From the NCBI RefSeq assembly GCF_048569485.1, contig NW_027442251.1:62001-126000 (forward strand): DNA of 64,000 nt, given 5' to 3'. Origin of the DNA: Anomaloglossus baeobatrachus (taxonomy: Eukaryota; Chordata; Amphibia; Anura; Aromobatidae). Below, piece by piece: positions 44,289-54,460 of the stretch. The position numbers and the translations under genes were made by a program. The notes below the pieces were generated by a model. It did not search any database, was not told where the DNA came from, and was given only the letters and a program-made list of their open reading frames with translations. Position 1 is the stretch's first letter. Each line of letters opens with the position of its first letter.

Positions 44289-44620
44289 TAGAGATGAGCG
44301 AACCGGTCCCGGTTCGGCTCGAGGTCGGTTCGCCGAACGGAGCTCCCGTTCGAGTTCGGCTCGTCGAACGTTCGACGAACCGAACTCGAGCCAATAGGAA
44401 ACAATGGCAGGCAATCACAAACACAGTAAAACACCTAGAAAACACCCTCAAAGGTGTCCAAAAGGTGACAAACAACTCACAACACAACACAAACACATGG
44501 GAAAGTGACAAGGACATATACTCATGCGAAAACAAAACAGCTGGACAAGGAAAAAGAGGAGGACACACAGATATAGGCATGGCACGCCATTCTAAAATCA
44601 TGTAAAACACCGCAAGGTGA
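44289..44620 (-). mobile_element. hAT-1 3' terminal segment with TIR (left copy)
   Basis: Terminus TAGAGATGAGCGAACCGG, nested GTTCG/CGAAC dyads to about 44392, then an A/C-rich stretch. It is the outer end of the left hAT-1 element, whose genes lie inward on the minus strand. Confidence 0.85.
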
Positions 44621-47600
44621 CTCCAAGCGGAGTCTCCCTTTTTTCCAAAAATTGGGCCCCACACACACCCACCCCTTCAGTGGCAGCAGTTGTGCCCCAG
44701 TTGTACACTTCACAGCTACATTTGCATCAAGCACATTCAAAAATACGCTATTCTTAACCGTCCCCAGGATGACACCGGGGTAAGTAGCAAAGTCTTTCCT
44801 GATCCCAGCTCTGTTCATCTTGGCTTCTTTTAAAAACACAGCAAGCAAGGGTTACTCCAAGCGGAGTCTCCCTTTTTTCCAAAAATTGGGCCACACAGAC
44901 ACCCACCCCATCAGTGGCAGCACTTGGGCCCTAGTTGCAAACAGGATGTTTTGATTTGCATCAAGCAAATTCAAAAATACGCCATAATTAACCGTCCCCA
45001 GGATGACACCGGGGTAGGTAGCAAAGTCTTTCCTGATCCCAGCTCTGTTCATCTTGGCTTCTTTTAAAAACACAGCAAGCAAGGGTTACTCCAAGCGGAG
45101 TCTCCCTTTTTTCCAAAAATTGGGCCACACAGACACCCACCCCATCAGTGGCAGGACTTGGGCCCTAGTTGCAAACAGGATGTTTTGATTTGCATCAAGC
45201 ACATTCAAAAATACGCCATTCTTATCCGTCCCCAGGATGACACCGGGGTAGGTAGATAAAGTCTTTGCTGACCCATGACTTGTTCATCTTGGCTTCTTTT
45301 AAAAACACAGCAAGCAAGGGTTACTCCAAGCGGAGTCTCCCTTTTTTCCAAAAATTGGGCCACACAGACACCCACCCCATCAGTGGCAGCACTTGGGCCC
45401 TAGTTGCAAACAGGATGTTTTGATTTGCATCAAGCACATTCAAAAATACGCCATAATTAACCGTCCCCAGGATGACACCGGGGTAGGTAGCAAAGTCTTT
45501 CCTGATCCCAGCTCTGTTCATCTTGGCTTCTTTTAAAAACACAGCAAGCAAGGGTTACTCCAAGCGGAGTCTCCCTTTTTTCCAAAAATTGGGCCACACA
45601 GACACCCACCCCATCAGTGGCAGCACTTGGGCCCTAGTTGCAAACAGGATGTTTTGATTTGCATCAAGCACATTCAAAAATACGCCATAATTAACCGTCC
45701 CCAGGATGACACCGGGGTAGGTAGCAAAGTCTTTCCTGATCCCAGCTCTGTTCATCTTGGCTTCTTTTAAAAACACAGCAAGCAAGGGTTACTCCAAGCG
45801 GAGTCTCCCTTTTTTCCAAAAATTGGGCCACACAGACACCCACCCCATCAGTGGCAGCACTTGGGCCCTAGTTGCAAACAGGATGTTTTGATTTCCATCA
45901 AGCACATTCCAAAATTCGCCATAATTAACCGTCCCCAGGATGACACCGGGGTAGGTAGCAAAGTCTTTCCTGATCCCAGCTCTGTTCATCTTGGCTTCTT
46001 TTAAAAACACAGCAAGCAAGGGTTACTCCAAGCGGAGTCTCCCTTTTTTCCAAAAATTGGGCCACACAGACACCCACCCCATCAGTGGAAGCACTTGGGC
46101 CCTAGTTGCAAACAGGATGTTTTGATTTGCATCAAGCACATTCAAAAATACGCCATAATTAACCGTCCCCAGGATGACACCGGGGTAGGTAGCAAAGTCT
46201 TTCCTGATCCCAGCTCTGTTCATCTTGGCTTCTTTTAAAAACACAGCAAGCAAGGGTTACTCCAAGCGGAGTCTCCCTTTTTTCCAAAAATTGGGCCACA
46301 CAGACACCCACCCCATCAATGGCAGCACTTGGGCCCTAGTTGCAAACAGGATGTTTTGATTTGCATCAAGCACATTCAAAAATACGCCATAATTAACCGT
46401 CCCCAGGATGACACCGGGGTAGGTAGCAAAGTCTTTCCTGATCCCAGCTCTGTTCATCTTGGCTTCTTTTAAAAACACAGCAAGCAAGGGTTACTCCAAG
46501 CGGAGTCTCCCTTTTTTCCAAAAATTGGGCCCCACACACACCCACCCCTTCAGTGGCAGCAGTTGTGCCCCAGTTGTACACTTCACAGCTACATTTGCAT
46601 CAAGCACATTCAAAAATACGCTATTCTTAACCGTCCCCAGGATGACACCGGGGTAGGTAGCAAAGTCTTTCCTGATCCCAGCTCTGTTCATCTTGGCTTC
46701 TTTTAAAAACACAGCAAGCAAGGGTTACTCCAAGTGGAGTCTCCCTTTTTTCCAAAAATTGGGCCACACAGACACCCACCCCATCAGTGGCAGCACTTGG
46801 GCCCTAGTTGCAAACAGGATGTTTTGATTTGCATCAAGCACATTCAAAAATACGCCATAATTAACCGTCCCCAGGATGACACAGGGGTAGGTAGCAAAGT
46901 CTTTCCTGATCCCAGCTCTGTTCATCTTGGCTTCTTTTAAAAACACAGCAAGCAAGGGTTACTCCAAGCGGAGTCTCCCTTTTTTCCAAAAATTGGGCCC
47001 CACACACACCCACCCCTTCAGTGGCAGCAGTTGTGCCCCAGTTGTACACTTCACAGCTACATTTGCATCAAGCACATTCAAAAATACGCTATTCTTAACC
47101 GTCCCCAGGATGACACCGGGGTAGGTAGCAAAGTCTTTCCTGATCCCAGCTCTGTTCATCTTGGCTTCTTTTAAAAACACAGCAAGCAAGGGTTACTCCA
47201 AGCGGAGTCTCCCTTTTTTCCAAAAATTGGGCCACACAGACACCCACCCCATCAGTGGCAGCACTTGGGCCCTAGTTGCAAACAGGATGTTTTGATTTGC
47301 ATCAAGCACATTCAAAAATACGCCATAATTAACCGTCCCCAGGATGACACCGGGGTAGGTAGCAAAGTCTTTCCTGATCCCAGCTCTGTTCATCTTGGCT
47401 TCTTTTAAAAACACAGCAAGCAAGGGTTACTCCAAGCGGAGTCTCCCTTTTTTCCAAAAATTGGGCCCCACACACACCCACCCCTTCAGTGGCAGCAGTT
47501 GTGCCCCAGTTGTACACTTCACAGCTACATTTGCATCAAGCACATTCAAAAATACGCTATTCTTAACCGTCCCCAGGATGACACCGGGGTAGGTAGCAAA

Positions 47601-47790
47601 GTCTTTCCTGATCCCAGCTCTGTTCATCTTGGCTTCTTTTAAAAACACAGCAAGCAAGGGTTACTCCAAGCGGAGTCTCCCTTTTTTCCAAAAATTGGGC
47701 CACACAGACACCCACCCCATCAGTGGCAGCACTTGGGCCCTAGTTGCAAACAGGATGTTTTGATTTGCATCAAGCACATTCCAAATCAAC
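44621..47790 (-). repeat. 234-bp tandem array, left hAT-1 copy, about 13.5 units
   Basis: Unit order from the terminus: V, Q, MNKSW variant, Q, Q, a Q variant with EFW, Q, Q, V, Q, V, Q, V, then a partial Q that runs into the transposase 3' end. Near the transposase the V and Q units alternate strictly. The order resembles that of 109-3183, showing both arrays share recent ancestry. Confidence 0.93.
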
Positions 47791-47797
47791 AAGCATT

Positions 47798-50341
47798 TTA
47801 CTCTCCCCAGGATGACACAGGGGTAGTAAATTCCTTATGGATCCATGACTTGTTCATTTTGATGAACGTCAGTCTGTCCACATTGTCACTGGACAGACGC
47901 GTGCGCTTATCTGTCAGCACACACCCAGCAGCACTGAATACACGTTCAGAGACAACGCTGGCAGCTGGACACGACAAAATCTCCAAGGCGTAACTGGAGA
48001 GCTCTGGCCATTTTTCTAGGTTTGAAGCCCAAAAGGAGCAAGGCTCCAGTTGCACAGTCATGGCATCGATGTTCATTTGGAGATACTCCTGTATCATCCT
48101 CTCCAGCCGTTGAGTATGTGTCAGACTTGTTGTCTCTGGTGGCCTTGCAAAAGAGGGTCTAAAAAAATTATGAAAAGATTCCATAAAATTGCTGTTACCG
48201 GCACCAGATACGGTCCTACTGGTACGGGTAGACTGTTGAAGATGACGAGACCGTCCCATGTTTGTCAAGTTACAACTGGGAGATTCCCTCCCTGCACCTG
48301 CACGGTTGTTTGGTGGAAAAGCCGAGCTAAGATCGAGTAACAGCTTCTGCTGATACTCCTGCATACGTGCGTCCCTTTCTATGGCTGGAATTATGTCACA
48401 AAATTTGGACTTGTACCGGGGATCTAATAGTGTGGCAATCCAGTAGTCATCATCACTTCTAATTTTGACAATACGACTGTCATGTTGGAGGTAGTGCAAC
48501 AAAAAGGCACTCATGTGTCTTGCGCAGCCATGCGGACCAAGTCCACGCTGTGTTTGTGGCATAGAGGTGCTACCCGTTCTTTCTTCCTCTGACATCTCCC
48601 CCCAACCTCTTTCAACTGAAATTTGACCAAGGTCTCCCTCATCCGCTGAGTCTTCCATGTCCATGGACAGTTCGTCCTCCATTTCTTCATGTTCTCCTGC
48701 ACCTTGCTCAACATTTCGCCTGCTACTATGCGCCCTTGTCGATCCCTGTTCCTCATGGTCCCATGCCTGCTGCGTTGGTGATGATGAACGTCTGGACCTT
48801 GGTGATGTTGTTGTCCCTTGCGCATATGAATCCTCCTGTAGTCCCTCCCCTTCATGTTGTCCCACCCCCTGACTCCGAATAGTGTTTAGCGTGTGCTCCA
48901 GCATGTAAATGACTGGAATCGTCATGCTGATAATGGCATTGTCAGAGCTAAACATATTCGTCGCCATGTCGAAACTGTGCAGAAGGGTGCATAGGTCCTT
49001 GATCTGAGACCACTCCATCAGGGTGATCTGCCCCACCTCTGCATCTCGTTGGCCCAGGCTATACGTCATGACGTATTGCACCAGGGCTCTGCGGTGCTGC
49101 CACAGTCGCTGTAACATGTGGAGAGTTGAATTCCAGCGTGTCGCCACATCGCATTTCAGGCGATGAACCGGCAGGCCGAAAGACTTCTGGAGCGATGCAA
49201 GTCGCTCTGCTGCGGCGCTTGAACGGCGGAAGTGAGCTGACAGTTTTCGTGCCCTGTTCAGAAGGCCATCTAGGCCGGGATAGTGTGTTAAAAATTGCTG
49301 GACGACAAGGTTCAACACGTGAGCCATACAAGGTACGTGTGTCACAATGCCCAGGCGAAGTGCCGCACCCAGGTTTGCAGCATTGTCGCACACGGCCTTA
49401 CCAGGCTGCAGGTTGAGTGGAGACAACCATTTATTAAACTCGGACCGCAGAGCTGACCACAACTCCTCAGCTGTGTGACTCTTATTCCCAAGACATGTCA
49501 AGCTAAAGACCGCCTGATGCCGTTGCGCTCTGCTGCCAGCATAGTAATGAGGCGTGCGTGATTCCTTCTGCGCAGTGAGAACGCTGGTGGCCTGACCAGG
49601 CAGGCTTGGGGCGGAGGTGGAGGACCCAGATGAGGTGGAGGATGCAGAAGCTGTGGAGGAACTTGGACAGACAGAGGATTGACACACAAGTCGTGGGGAC
49701 GGCAAGACTTGTGCAGCAGACCCTTCACCATCTATCACCATAGTTACCCAGTGCCCAGTCAGCGACATGTAACGTCCCTGTCCATGCTTACTGGTCCAAG
49801 TATCGGTGGTGAAATGCACCCGTTCACACACAGAGTTTCTCAAGGAAGCGGTGATGTTGTGTGCGACATGCTGGTGTAGCGCGGGCACACCTTTCTTAGA
49901 GAAGTAGTGGCGACTAGGCATCTGGTACTGGGGCACAGCGACAGACATAAGGTCTCTAAAATCCTGTGTGTCCACTAGGCGGAAAGGCAGCATTTCGGTA
50001 GACAACAGCTTACAGAGGGATAGAGTCAACCTCTTAGCTTTGTCATGGGTCGGAGGAAGTGGCCTTTTATTTGACCACATCTGAGGGACAGAGATCTGGC
50101 TGCTGTGTGTAGACGGTGTTGAGTAGGGTGTCCCTGGAAAAATGCAGGTTTGTGAGGAAAGTGCAGGCGGAGACATGATGTTGCCTTCATCCAACGTTGG
50201 TGCTATCGATGTCTGAGAGAGCTGTACACACTCACTTGTTTCCCCTTCCAAACCAACTGACGACCTTACAAGCAAACTGCCTGTTGCGGTTACAGTGGTG
50301 GAAGTTTGGCGTGGAAAAACAGGTGTGACAGCTGTCCCCAC
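47798..50341 (-). CDS. hAT-1 transposase, catalytic frame (left copy)
   Basis: 847 codons from an upstream GTG to the stop; there is no ATG at the head, so the frame is read after splicing or frame change from the BED frame upstream. Visible: HFTTDTWTSKHGQGRY with catalytic Asp180, KAVCDNAANLGAAL with Asp319, HVPCMAHVLNLVV with Cys338 and His341, RWNSTLHML with Trp403, DDYWIATLLDPRYKSKF, and the dimerisation domain LSCPAASVVSERVFSAAG with Glu799, closing IKMNKSWIHKEF. A Ser-rich stretch (PSSSTASASSTSSGSSTSAP) sits between the first two Asp. All hAT catalytic positions are present. The family cuts and pastes DNA through a hairpin intermediate in the nucleus. Confidence 0.92.
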   Translation of the reverse strand: MGTAVTPVFPRQTSTTVTATGSLLVRSSVGLEGETSECVQLSQTSIAPTLDEGNIMSPPALSSQTCIFPGTPYSTPSTHSSQISVPQMWSNKRPLPPTHDKAKRLTLSLCKLLSTEMLPFRLVDTQDFRDLMSVAVPQYQMPSRHYFSKKGVPALHQHVAHNITASLRNSVCERVHFTTDTWTSKHGQGRYMSLTGHWVTMVIDGEGSAAQVLPSPRLVCQSSVCPSSSTASASSTSSGSSTSAPSLPGQATSVLTAQKESRTPHYYAGSRAQRHQAVFSLTCLGNKSHTAEELWSALRSEFNKWLSPLNLQPGKAVCDNAANLGAALRLGIVTHVPCMAHVLNLVVQQFLTHYPGLDGLLNRARKLSAHFRRSSAAAERLASLQKSFGLPVHRLKCDVATRWNSTLHMLQRLWQHRRALVQYVMTYSLGQRDAEVGQITLMEWSQIKDLCTLLHSFDMATNMFSSDNAIISMTIPVIYMLEHTLNTIRSQGVGQHEGEGLQEDSYAQGTTTSPRSRRSSSPTQQAWDHEEQGSTRAHSSRRNVEQGAGEHEEMEDELSMDMEDSADEGDLGQISVERGWGEMSEEERTGSTSMPQTQRGLGPHGCARHMSAFLLHYLQHDSRIVKIRSDDDYWIATLLDPRYKSKFCDIIPAIERDARMQEYQQKLLLDLSSAFPPNNRAGAGRESPSCNLTNMGRSRHLQQSTRTSRTVSGAGNSNFMESFHNFFRPSFARPPETTSLTHTQRLERMIQEYLQMNIDAMTVQLEPCSFWASNLEKWPELSSYALEILSCPAASVVSERVFSAAGCVLTDKRTRLSSDNVDRLTFIKMNKSWIHKEFTTPVSSWGE

Positions 50342-50345
50342 AGTC

Positions 50346-50434
50346 CTAGAAGATGAAGAGCGCGCGGATGCACTGGAAGGGGCGGGCGGTGGATGGTTCG
50401 CTCTTGCAGCATTGCAGCACAGTGAGCTTCCTAC
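50346..50434 (-). other. Candidate 89-nt intron or frameshift zone (left copy)
   Basis: Mirror of 59697-59785. On the minus strand it runs from GTAGGAAG to a pyrimidine-rich CTTCATCTTCTAG. Removing it would connect the BED frame and catalytic frame in phase. Alternatively the two frames differ by a one-base shift, since the catalytic phase is open through this stretch too. Confidence 0.5.
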
Positions 50435-51519
50435 CGGGACCTATGATATTTATTCATGTGACGATTCATGGAAGAAGTTGTCAAAGTGCTGAGGTTTTGA
50501 CCTCTACTAAGAGAATCATGACAAATTTTACATATCACATGATTTGGGCGATCTTTTTCTATGTCAAAAAAGGACCAGGCTAGGCAAGGCTTAGAGGCCA
50601 TGCGACCTGTTGATCCACCCCGAATAATGCTCATAGGCAGAGTGGTGGCTGAGGATGCAGTTGTAGACGTGCTACCAGTGCTCCGACTCTGTCCAGGAAG
50701 GCGCAAGGTAACTTCGTCGTCGGTTGCATCCTCCTCCACCGCCTCTGTTGACCTCCTCGAGTGCCTGACTGGGGGTTGACAGTAGGTGGGATCTAGAACT
50801 TCATCATCAATTGTTGTGTTTGCACTCCCCTCCCCCTCAGACCGAGCCTCTTCTTGCCCTGACCGAATATTTAAGTTGTCATCCCAATCGGGTATCTGCG
50901 TCTCATCTTCATCAGTATGTTCCTCATTGTCTATAACCACAGGTGTTACAGTTTGTGACAAAGGGTCAACATTATGCTCAGAAACTTGGTCCTCACAGCC
51001 TGAATCAGAGTCACAAAGGTTCTGGGCATCACTGCAGACCATTTCCTGTTCTGTATTCACTGTAGCTTGGGAGCAGACCTCTGATTCCCAGGCTATAGTG
51101 TGACTGAACAGCTCTGCAGACTCAGCCATCTCAGTTCCACCATACTGTGCAGGGCTGATGGAGACTTCAGAGCTGGGAGAAATCAAGTGTGATTGGGATG
51201 ACAACTCAGAGGACTGGTGTTTTTTGGATGCGGTACTTGAAGTGGCTGAGAGGGCACTTGTTGGACCACTTGAGATCCATTCAAGCATTTTCCTTTTTTG
51301 CCCATCATCTACCTTTCTTCCTGTTGTTCGTGTCCGTAAAAAAGGGAGCACATCGGATTGTCCACGGTAAGTAGTAGACATCTTACTTTTGCTGGTAGAT
51401 GGTCTATCTTCAGCAGATGATAATGGAGCTTTGCCACTTTCCCCACAGACAAAACCTTTTTTGCCTTTTCCACCACGCCTCTTCCCCTTTCCACCAGCAT
51501 CTGTCATTTTGCCACTCAT
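50431..51519 (-). CDS. hAT-1 BED-finger frame (left copy)
   Basis: 362 codons from the ATG at 51519 (MSGKMTDAGGKGKRRGGKGK). The frame stays open upstream into the 138-bp array, but without ATG, so this start is preferred. A basic N-terminus suggests nuclear targeting; the middle is Ser/Asp/Glu-rich and probably disordered; the end is a BED zinc finger, with AWSFFDIEKD, Cys330-x2-Cys333 and His354-x4-His359. BED fingers bind the ends of hAT elements. The catalytic frame follows directly. Confidence 0.88.
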   Translation of the reverse strand: MSGKMTDAGGKGKRRGGKGKKGFVCGESGKAPLSSAEDRPSTSKSKMSTTYRGQSDVLPFLRTRTTGRKVDDGQKRKMLEWISSGPTSALSATSSTASKKHQSSELSSQSHLISPSSEVSISPAQYGGTEMAESAELFSHTIAWESEVCSQATVNTEQEMVCSDAQNLCDSDSGCEDQVSEHNVDPLSQTVTPVVIDNEEHTDEDETQIPDWDDNLNIRSGQEEARSEGEGSANTTIDDEVLDPTYCQPPVRHSRRSTEAVEEDATDDEVTLRLPGQSRSTGSTSTTASSATTLPMSIIRGGSTGRMASKPCLAWSFFDIEKDRPNHVICKICHDSLSRGQNLSTLTTSSMNRHMNKYHRSR

Positions 51520-51656
51520 GTTGATTGCGACAAGATTGTGGACTGAAAATGTGGTAGTAAAAATTGAGAGGTGGTGAAGATTGCAGTGGTGGTCTAGCTT
51601 TATTAACAGCAGAATAATAAAGAATAAATATCCCTGACAATGCAACTTATTTATAA
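51520..51656 (-). other. hAT-1 5' leader between array and start (left copy)
   Basis: Non-coding. Mirror of 58473-58611. Confidence 0.5.
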
Positions 51657-53850
51657 TGAGTTGGAGTGTGCAACGCAGGCAGATGCGCTCTGCAAATGTC
51701 TTGGCACTAGTGGGACTATAGCAAAGTCCAATAGCCACGTATAGGATGCCACTAGGTACACTGAGTGTTTGCTAGTATAATGGCTAAGTTAAAATTAGTT
51801 GGAGTGTGCAACGCAGGCAGATGCGCTCTGCAAATGTCTTGGCACTAGTGGGACTATAGCAAAGTCCAATAGCCACGTATAGGATGCCACTAGGTACACT
51901 GAGTGTTTGCTAGTATAATGGCTTACTTATAATTAGTTGGAGTGTGCAATGCAGGCAGATGCGCTCTGCAAATGTCTTGGCACTAGTGGGACTATAGCAA
52001 AGTCCAATAGCCACGTATAGGATGCCACTAGGTACACTGAGTGTTTGCTAGAATAATGGCTAAGTTAAAATTAGTTGGAGTGTGCAACGCAGGCAGATGC
52101 GCTCTGCAAATGTCTTGGCACTAGTGGGACTATAGCAAAGTCCAATAGCCACGTATAGGATGCCACTAGGTACACTGAGTGTTTGCTAGTATAATGGCTT
52201 ACTTATAATTAGTTGGAGTGTGCAACGCAGGCAGATACGCTCTGCAAATGTCTTGGCACTAGTGGGACTATAGCAAAGTCCAATAGCCACGTATAGGATG
52301 CCACTAGGTACACTGAGTGTTTGCTAGTATAATGGCTTACTTATAATTAGTTGGAGTGTGCAACGCAGGCAGATGCGCTCTGCAAATGTCTTGGCACTAG
52401 TGGGACTATAGCAAAGTCCAATAGCCACAGATAGGATGCCACTAGGTACACTGAGTGTTTGCTAGTATAATGGCTTACTTATAATTAGTTGGAGTGTGCA
52501 ACGCAGGCAGATGCGCTCTGCAAATGTCTTGGCACTAGTGGGACTATAGCAAGGTCCAATAGCCACGTATAGGATGCCACTAGGTACACTGAGTGTTTGC
52601 TAGTATAATGGCTTACTTATAATTAGTTGGAGTGTGCAACGCAGGCAGATGCGCTCTGCAAATGTCTTGGCACTAGTGGGACTATAGCAAAGTCCAATAG
52701 CCACGTATAGGATGCCACTAGGTACACTGAGTGTTTACTAGTATAATGGCTTACTTATAATTAGTTGGAGTGTGCAACGCAGGCAGATGCGCTCTGCAAA
52801 TGTCTTGGCACTAGTGGGACTATAGCAAGGTCCAATAGCCACGTATAGGATGCCACTAGGTACACTGAGTGCTTGCTAGTATAATGGCTTACTTATAATT
52901 AGTTGGAGTGTGCAACGCAGGCAGATGCGCTCTGCAAATGTCTTGGCACTAGTGGGACTATAGCAAAGTCCAATAGCCACGTATAGGATGCCACTAGGTA
53001 CACTGAGTGTTTGCTAGTATAATGGCTTAGTTTAAAAAAGTTGGAGTGTGCAATGCAGGCAGACGTGCTCTGCAAATGTCTTTGCACTAGTGGGACTATA
53101 GCAAAGTCCAATAGCCACAGATAGGATGCCACTAGGTACACTGAGTTTTTGCTAGTATAATGGCTTACTTATAATTAGTTGGAGTGTGCAACGCAGGCAG
53201 ATGCGCTCTGCAAATGTCTTGGCACTAGTGGGACTATAGCAAGGTCCAATAGCCACGTATAGGATGCCACTAGGTACACTCAGTGTTTGCTAGTATAATG
53301 GCTTACTTATAATTAGTTGGAGTGTGCAACGCAGGCAGATGCGCTCTGCAAATGTCTTGGCACTAGTGGGACTATAGCAAGGTCCAATAGCCACGTATAG
53401 GATGCCACTAGGTACACTGAGTGTTTGCTAGTATAATGGCTTACTTATAATTAGTTGGAGTGTGCAACGCAGGCAGATGCGCTCTGCAAATGTCTTGGCA
53501 CTAGTGGGACTATAGCAAAGTCCAATAGCCACAGATAGGATGCCACTAGGTACACTGAGTGTTTGCTAGTATAATGGCTTACTTATAATTAGTTGGAGTG
53601 TGCAACGCAGGCAGATGCGCTCTGCAAATGTCTTGGCACTAGTGGGACTATAGCAAGGTCCAATAGCCACGTATAGGATGCCACTAGGTACACTGAGTGT
53701 TTGCTAGTATAATGGCTTACTTATAATTAGTTGGAGTGTGCAACGCAGGCAGATGCGCTCTGCAAATGTCTTGGCACTAGTGGGACTATAGCAAGGTCCA
53801 ATAGCCACGTATAGGATGCCACTAGGTACACTGAGTGTTTGCTAGTATAA
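51657..53850 (-). repeat. 138-bp tandem array, left hAT-1 copy, about 16 units
   Basis: ggagtgtgca recurs every 138 bp (51801, 51939 and onward). Each unit contains gcaggcagatgcgctctgc and ccactaggtacactgag. One unit near 53030 carries the aaaaaagttggag variant also seen in the right array. It lies upstream of the BED-frame start, in what should be the leader. It breaks off at 53850 and joins hAT-2 sequence; the leader and promoter seen in the right copy are absent. Confidence 0.93.
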
Positions 53851-54096
53851 TATAATATAATTCCCATTGTAAGGAAGTGGGTCTATTTTAGTATAGCCCT
53901 TAGGCAGGGCAGCCAAAAATTGGGAGGCTCCACGTTGTCCCTGCATAGAGACGTGCATGAGGGCCTCAAAACATTGTTCCCATTGCAAAGGAGCGGGTCT
54001 CCTGTCGTTGTAATGTCCATTCTGCAAAGAATGGGCGAAAAAATTTACCACTGGGGGTATACCTGAAACAAAGGCCTAACTCTTGTAACGGTCATC
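53851..54096. mobile_element. hAT-2 fragment at the centre of inverted repeat 4
   Basis: Matches about 26150-26392: the last 118-bp unit, the gttcccattgcaaaggagcgg edge, and the stretch up to gtaacggtcatc. No coding content. Confidence 0.85.
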
Positions 54097-54460
54097 CCTG
54101 CATTATAAAACCGGACATTTTCTTCACGGACGCCATTATCTGCCTTCTGCGTCTTTGGTGTCAGACATCACTGTCGCAGCTCCGTCCTCCTGAGTCCTAT
54201 AGCCGATACAGCTGTATGCGCTGCATACACAGCGTTAGACAGCATAGGGAGAGCACTTTATAGCAGTCCTTTTAAGGGCTCAAACCGGCAGGGTCAGAGA
54301 GCCATAGGTGACAGGTCCTGCAAACAGCAACAGCATCTGTGTAGCCAAGGTCAGGGATTTCCTCCCTGCATTTCACCATTAGGAGGGAATAGAAAGGCAG
54401 GCTTCCATTCCTCTACCCAGAGCACCACAATCCTGCCACTGTACCCTCCTGTCCTCTGCA
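54097..54460 (+). promoter_or_regulatory. hAT-1 promoter and leader (right copy)
   Basis: A TATA box, TATAAAA at 54104-54110, is followed by a non-repetitive stretch that leads into the 138-bp array, all upstream of the BED frame. No upstream terminal repeat is present, because hAT-2 sequence abuts at 54096. Promoter role is inferred from the TATA box and position. Confidence 0.5.

Noticed and set aside
51657-53850. CRISPR-like array
   Set aside because: Units are 138 bp with no short-repeat/unique-spacer pattern, there are no cas genes, and the setting is eukaryotic. The same holds for the 118-bp and 234-bp arrays.
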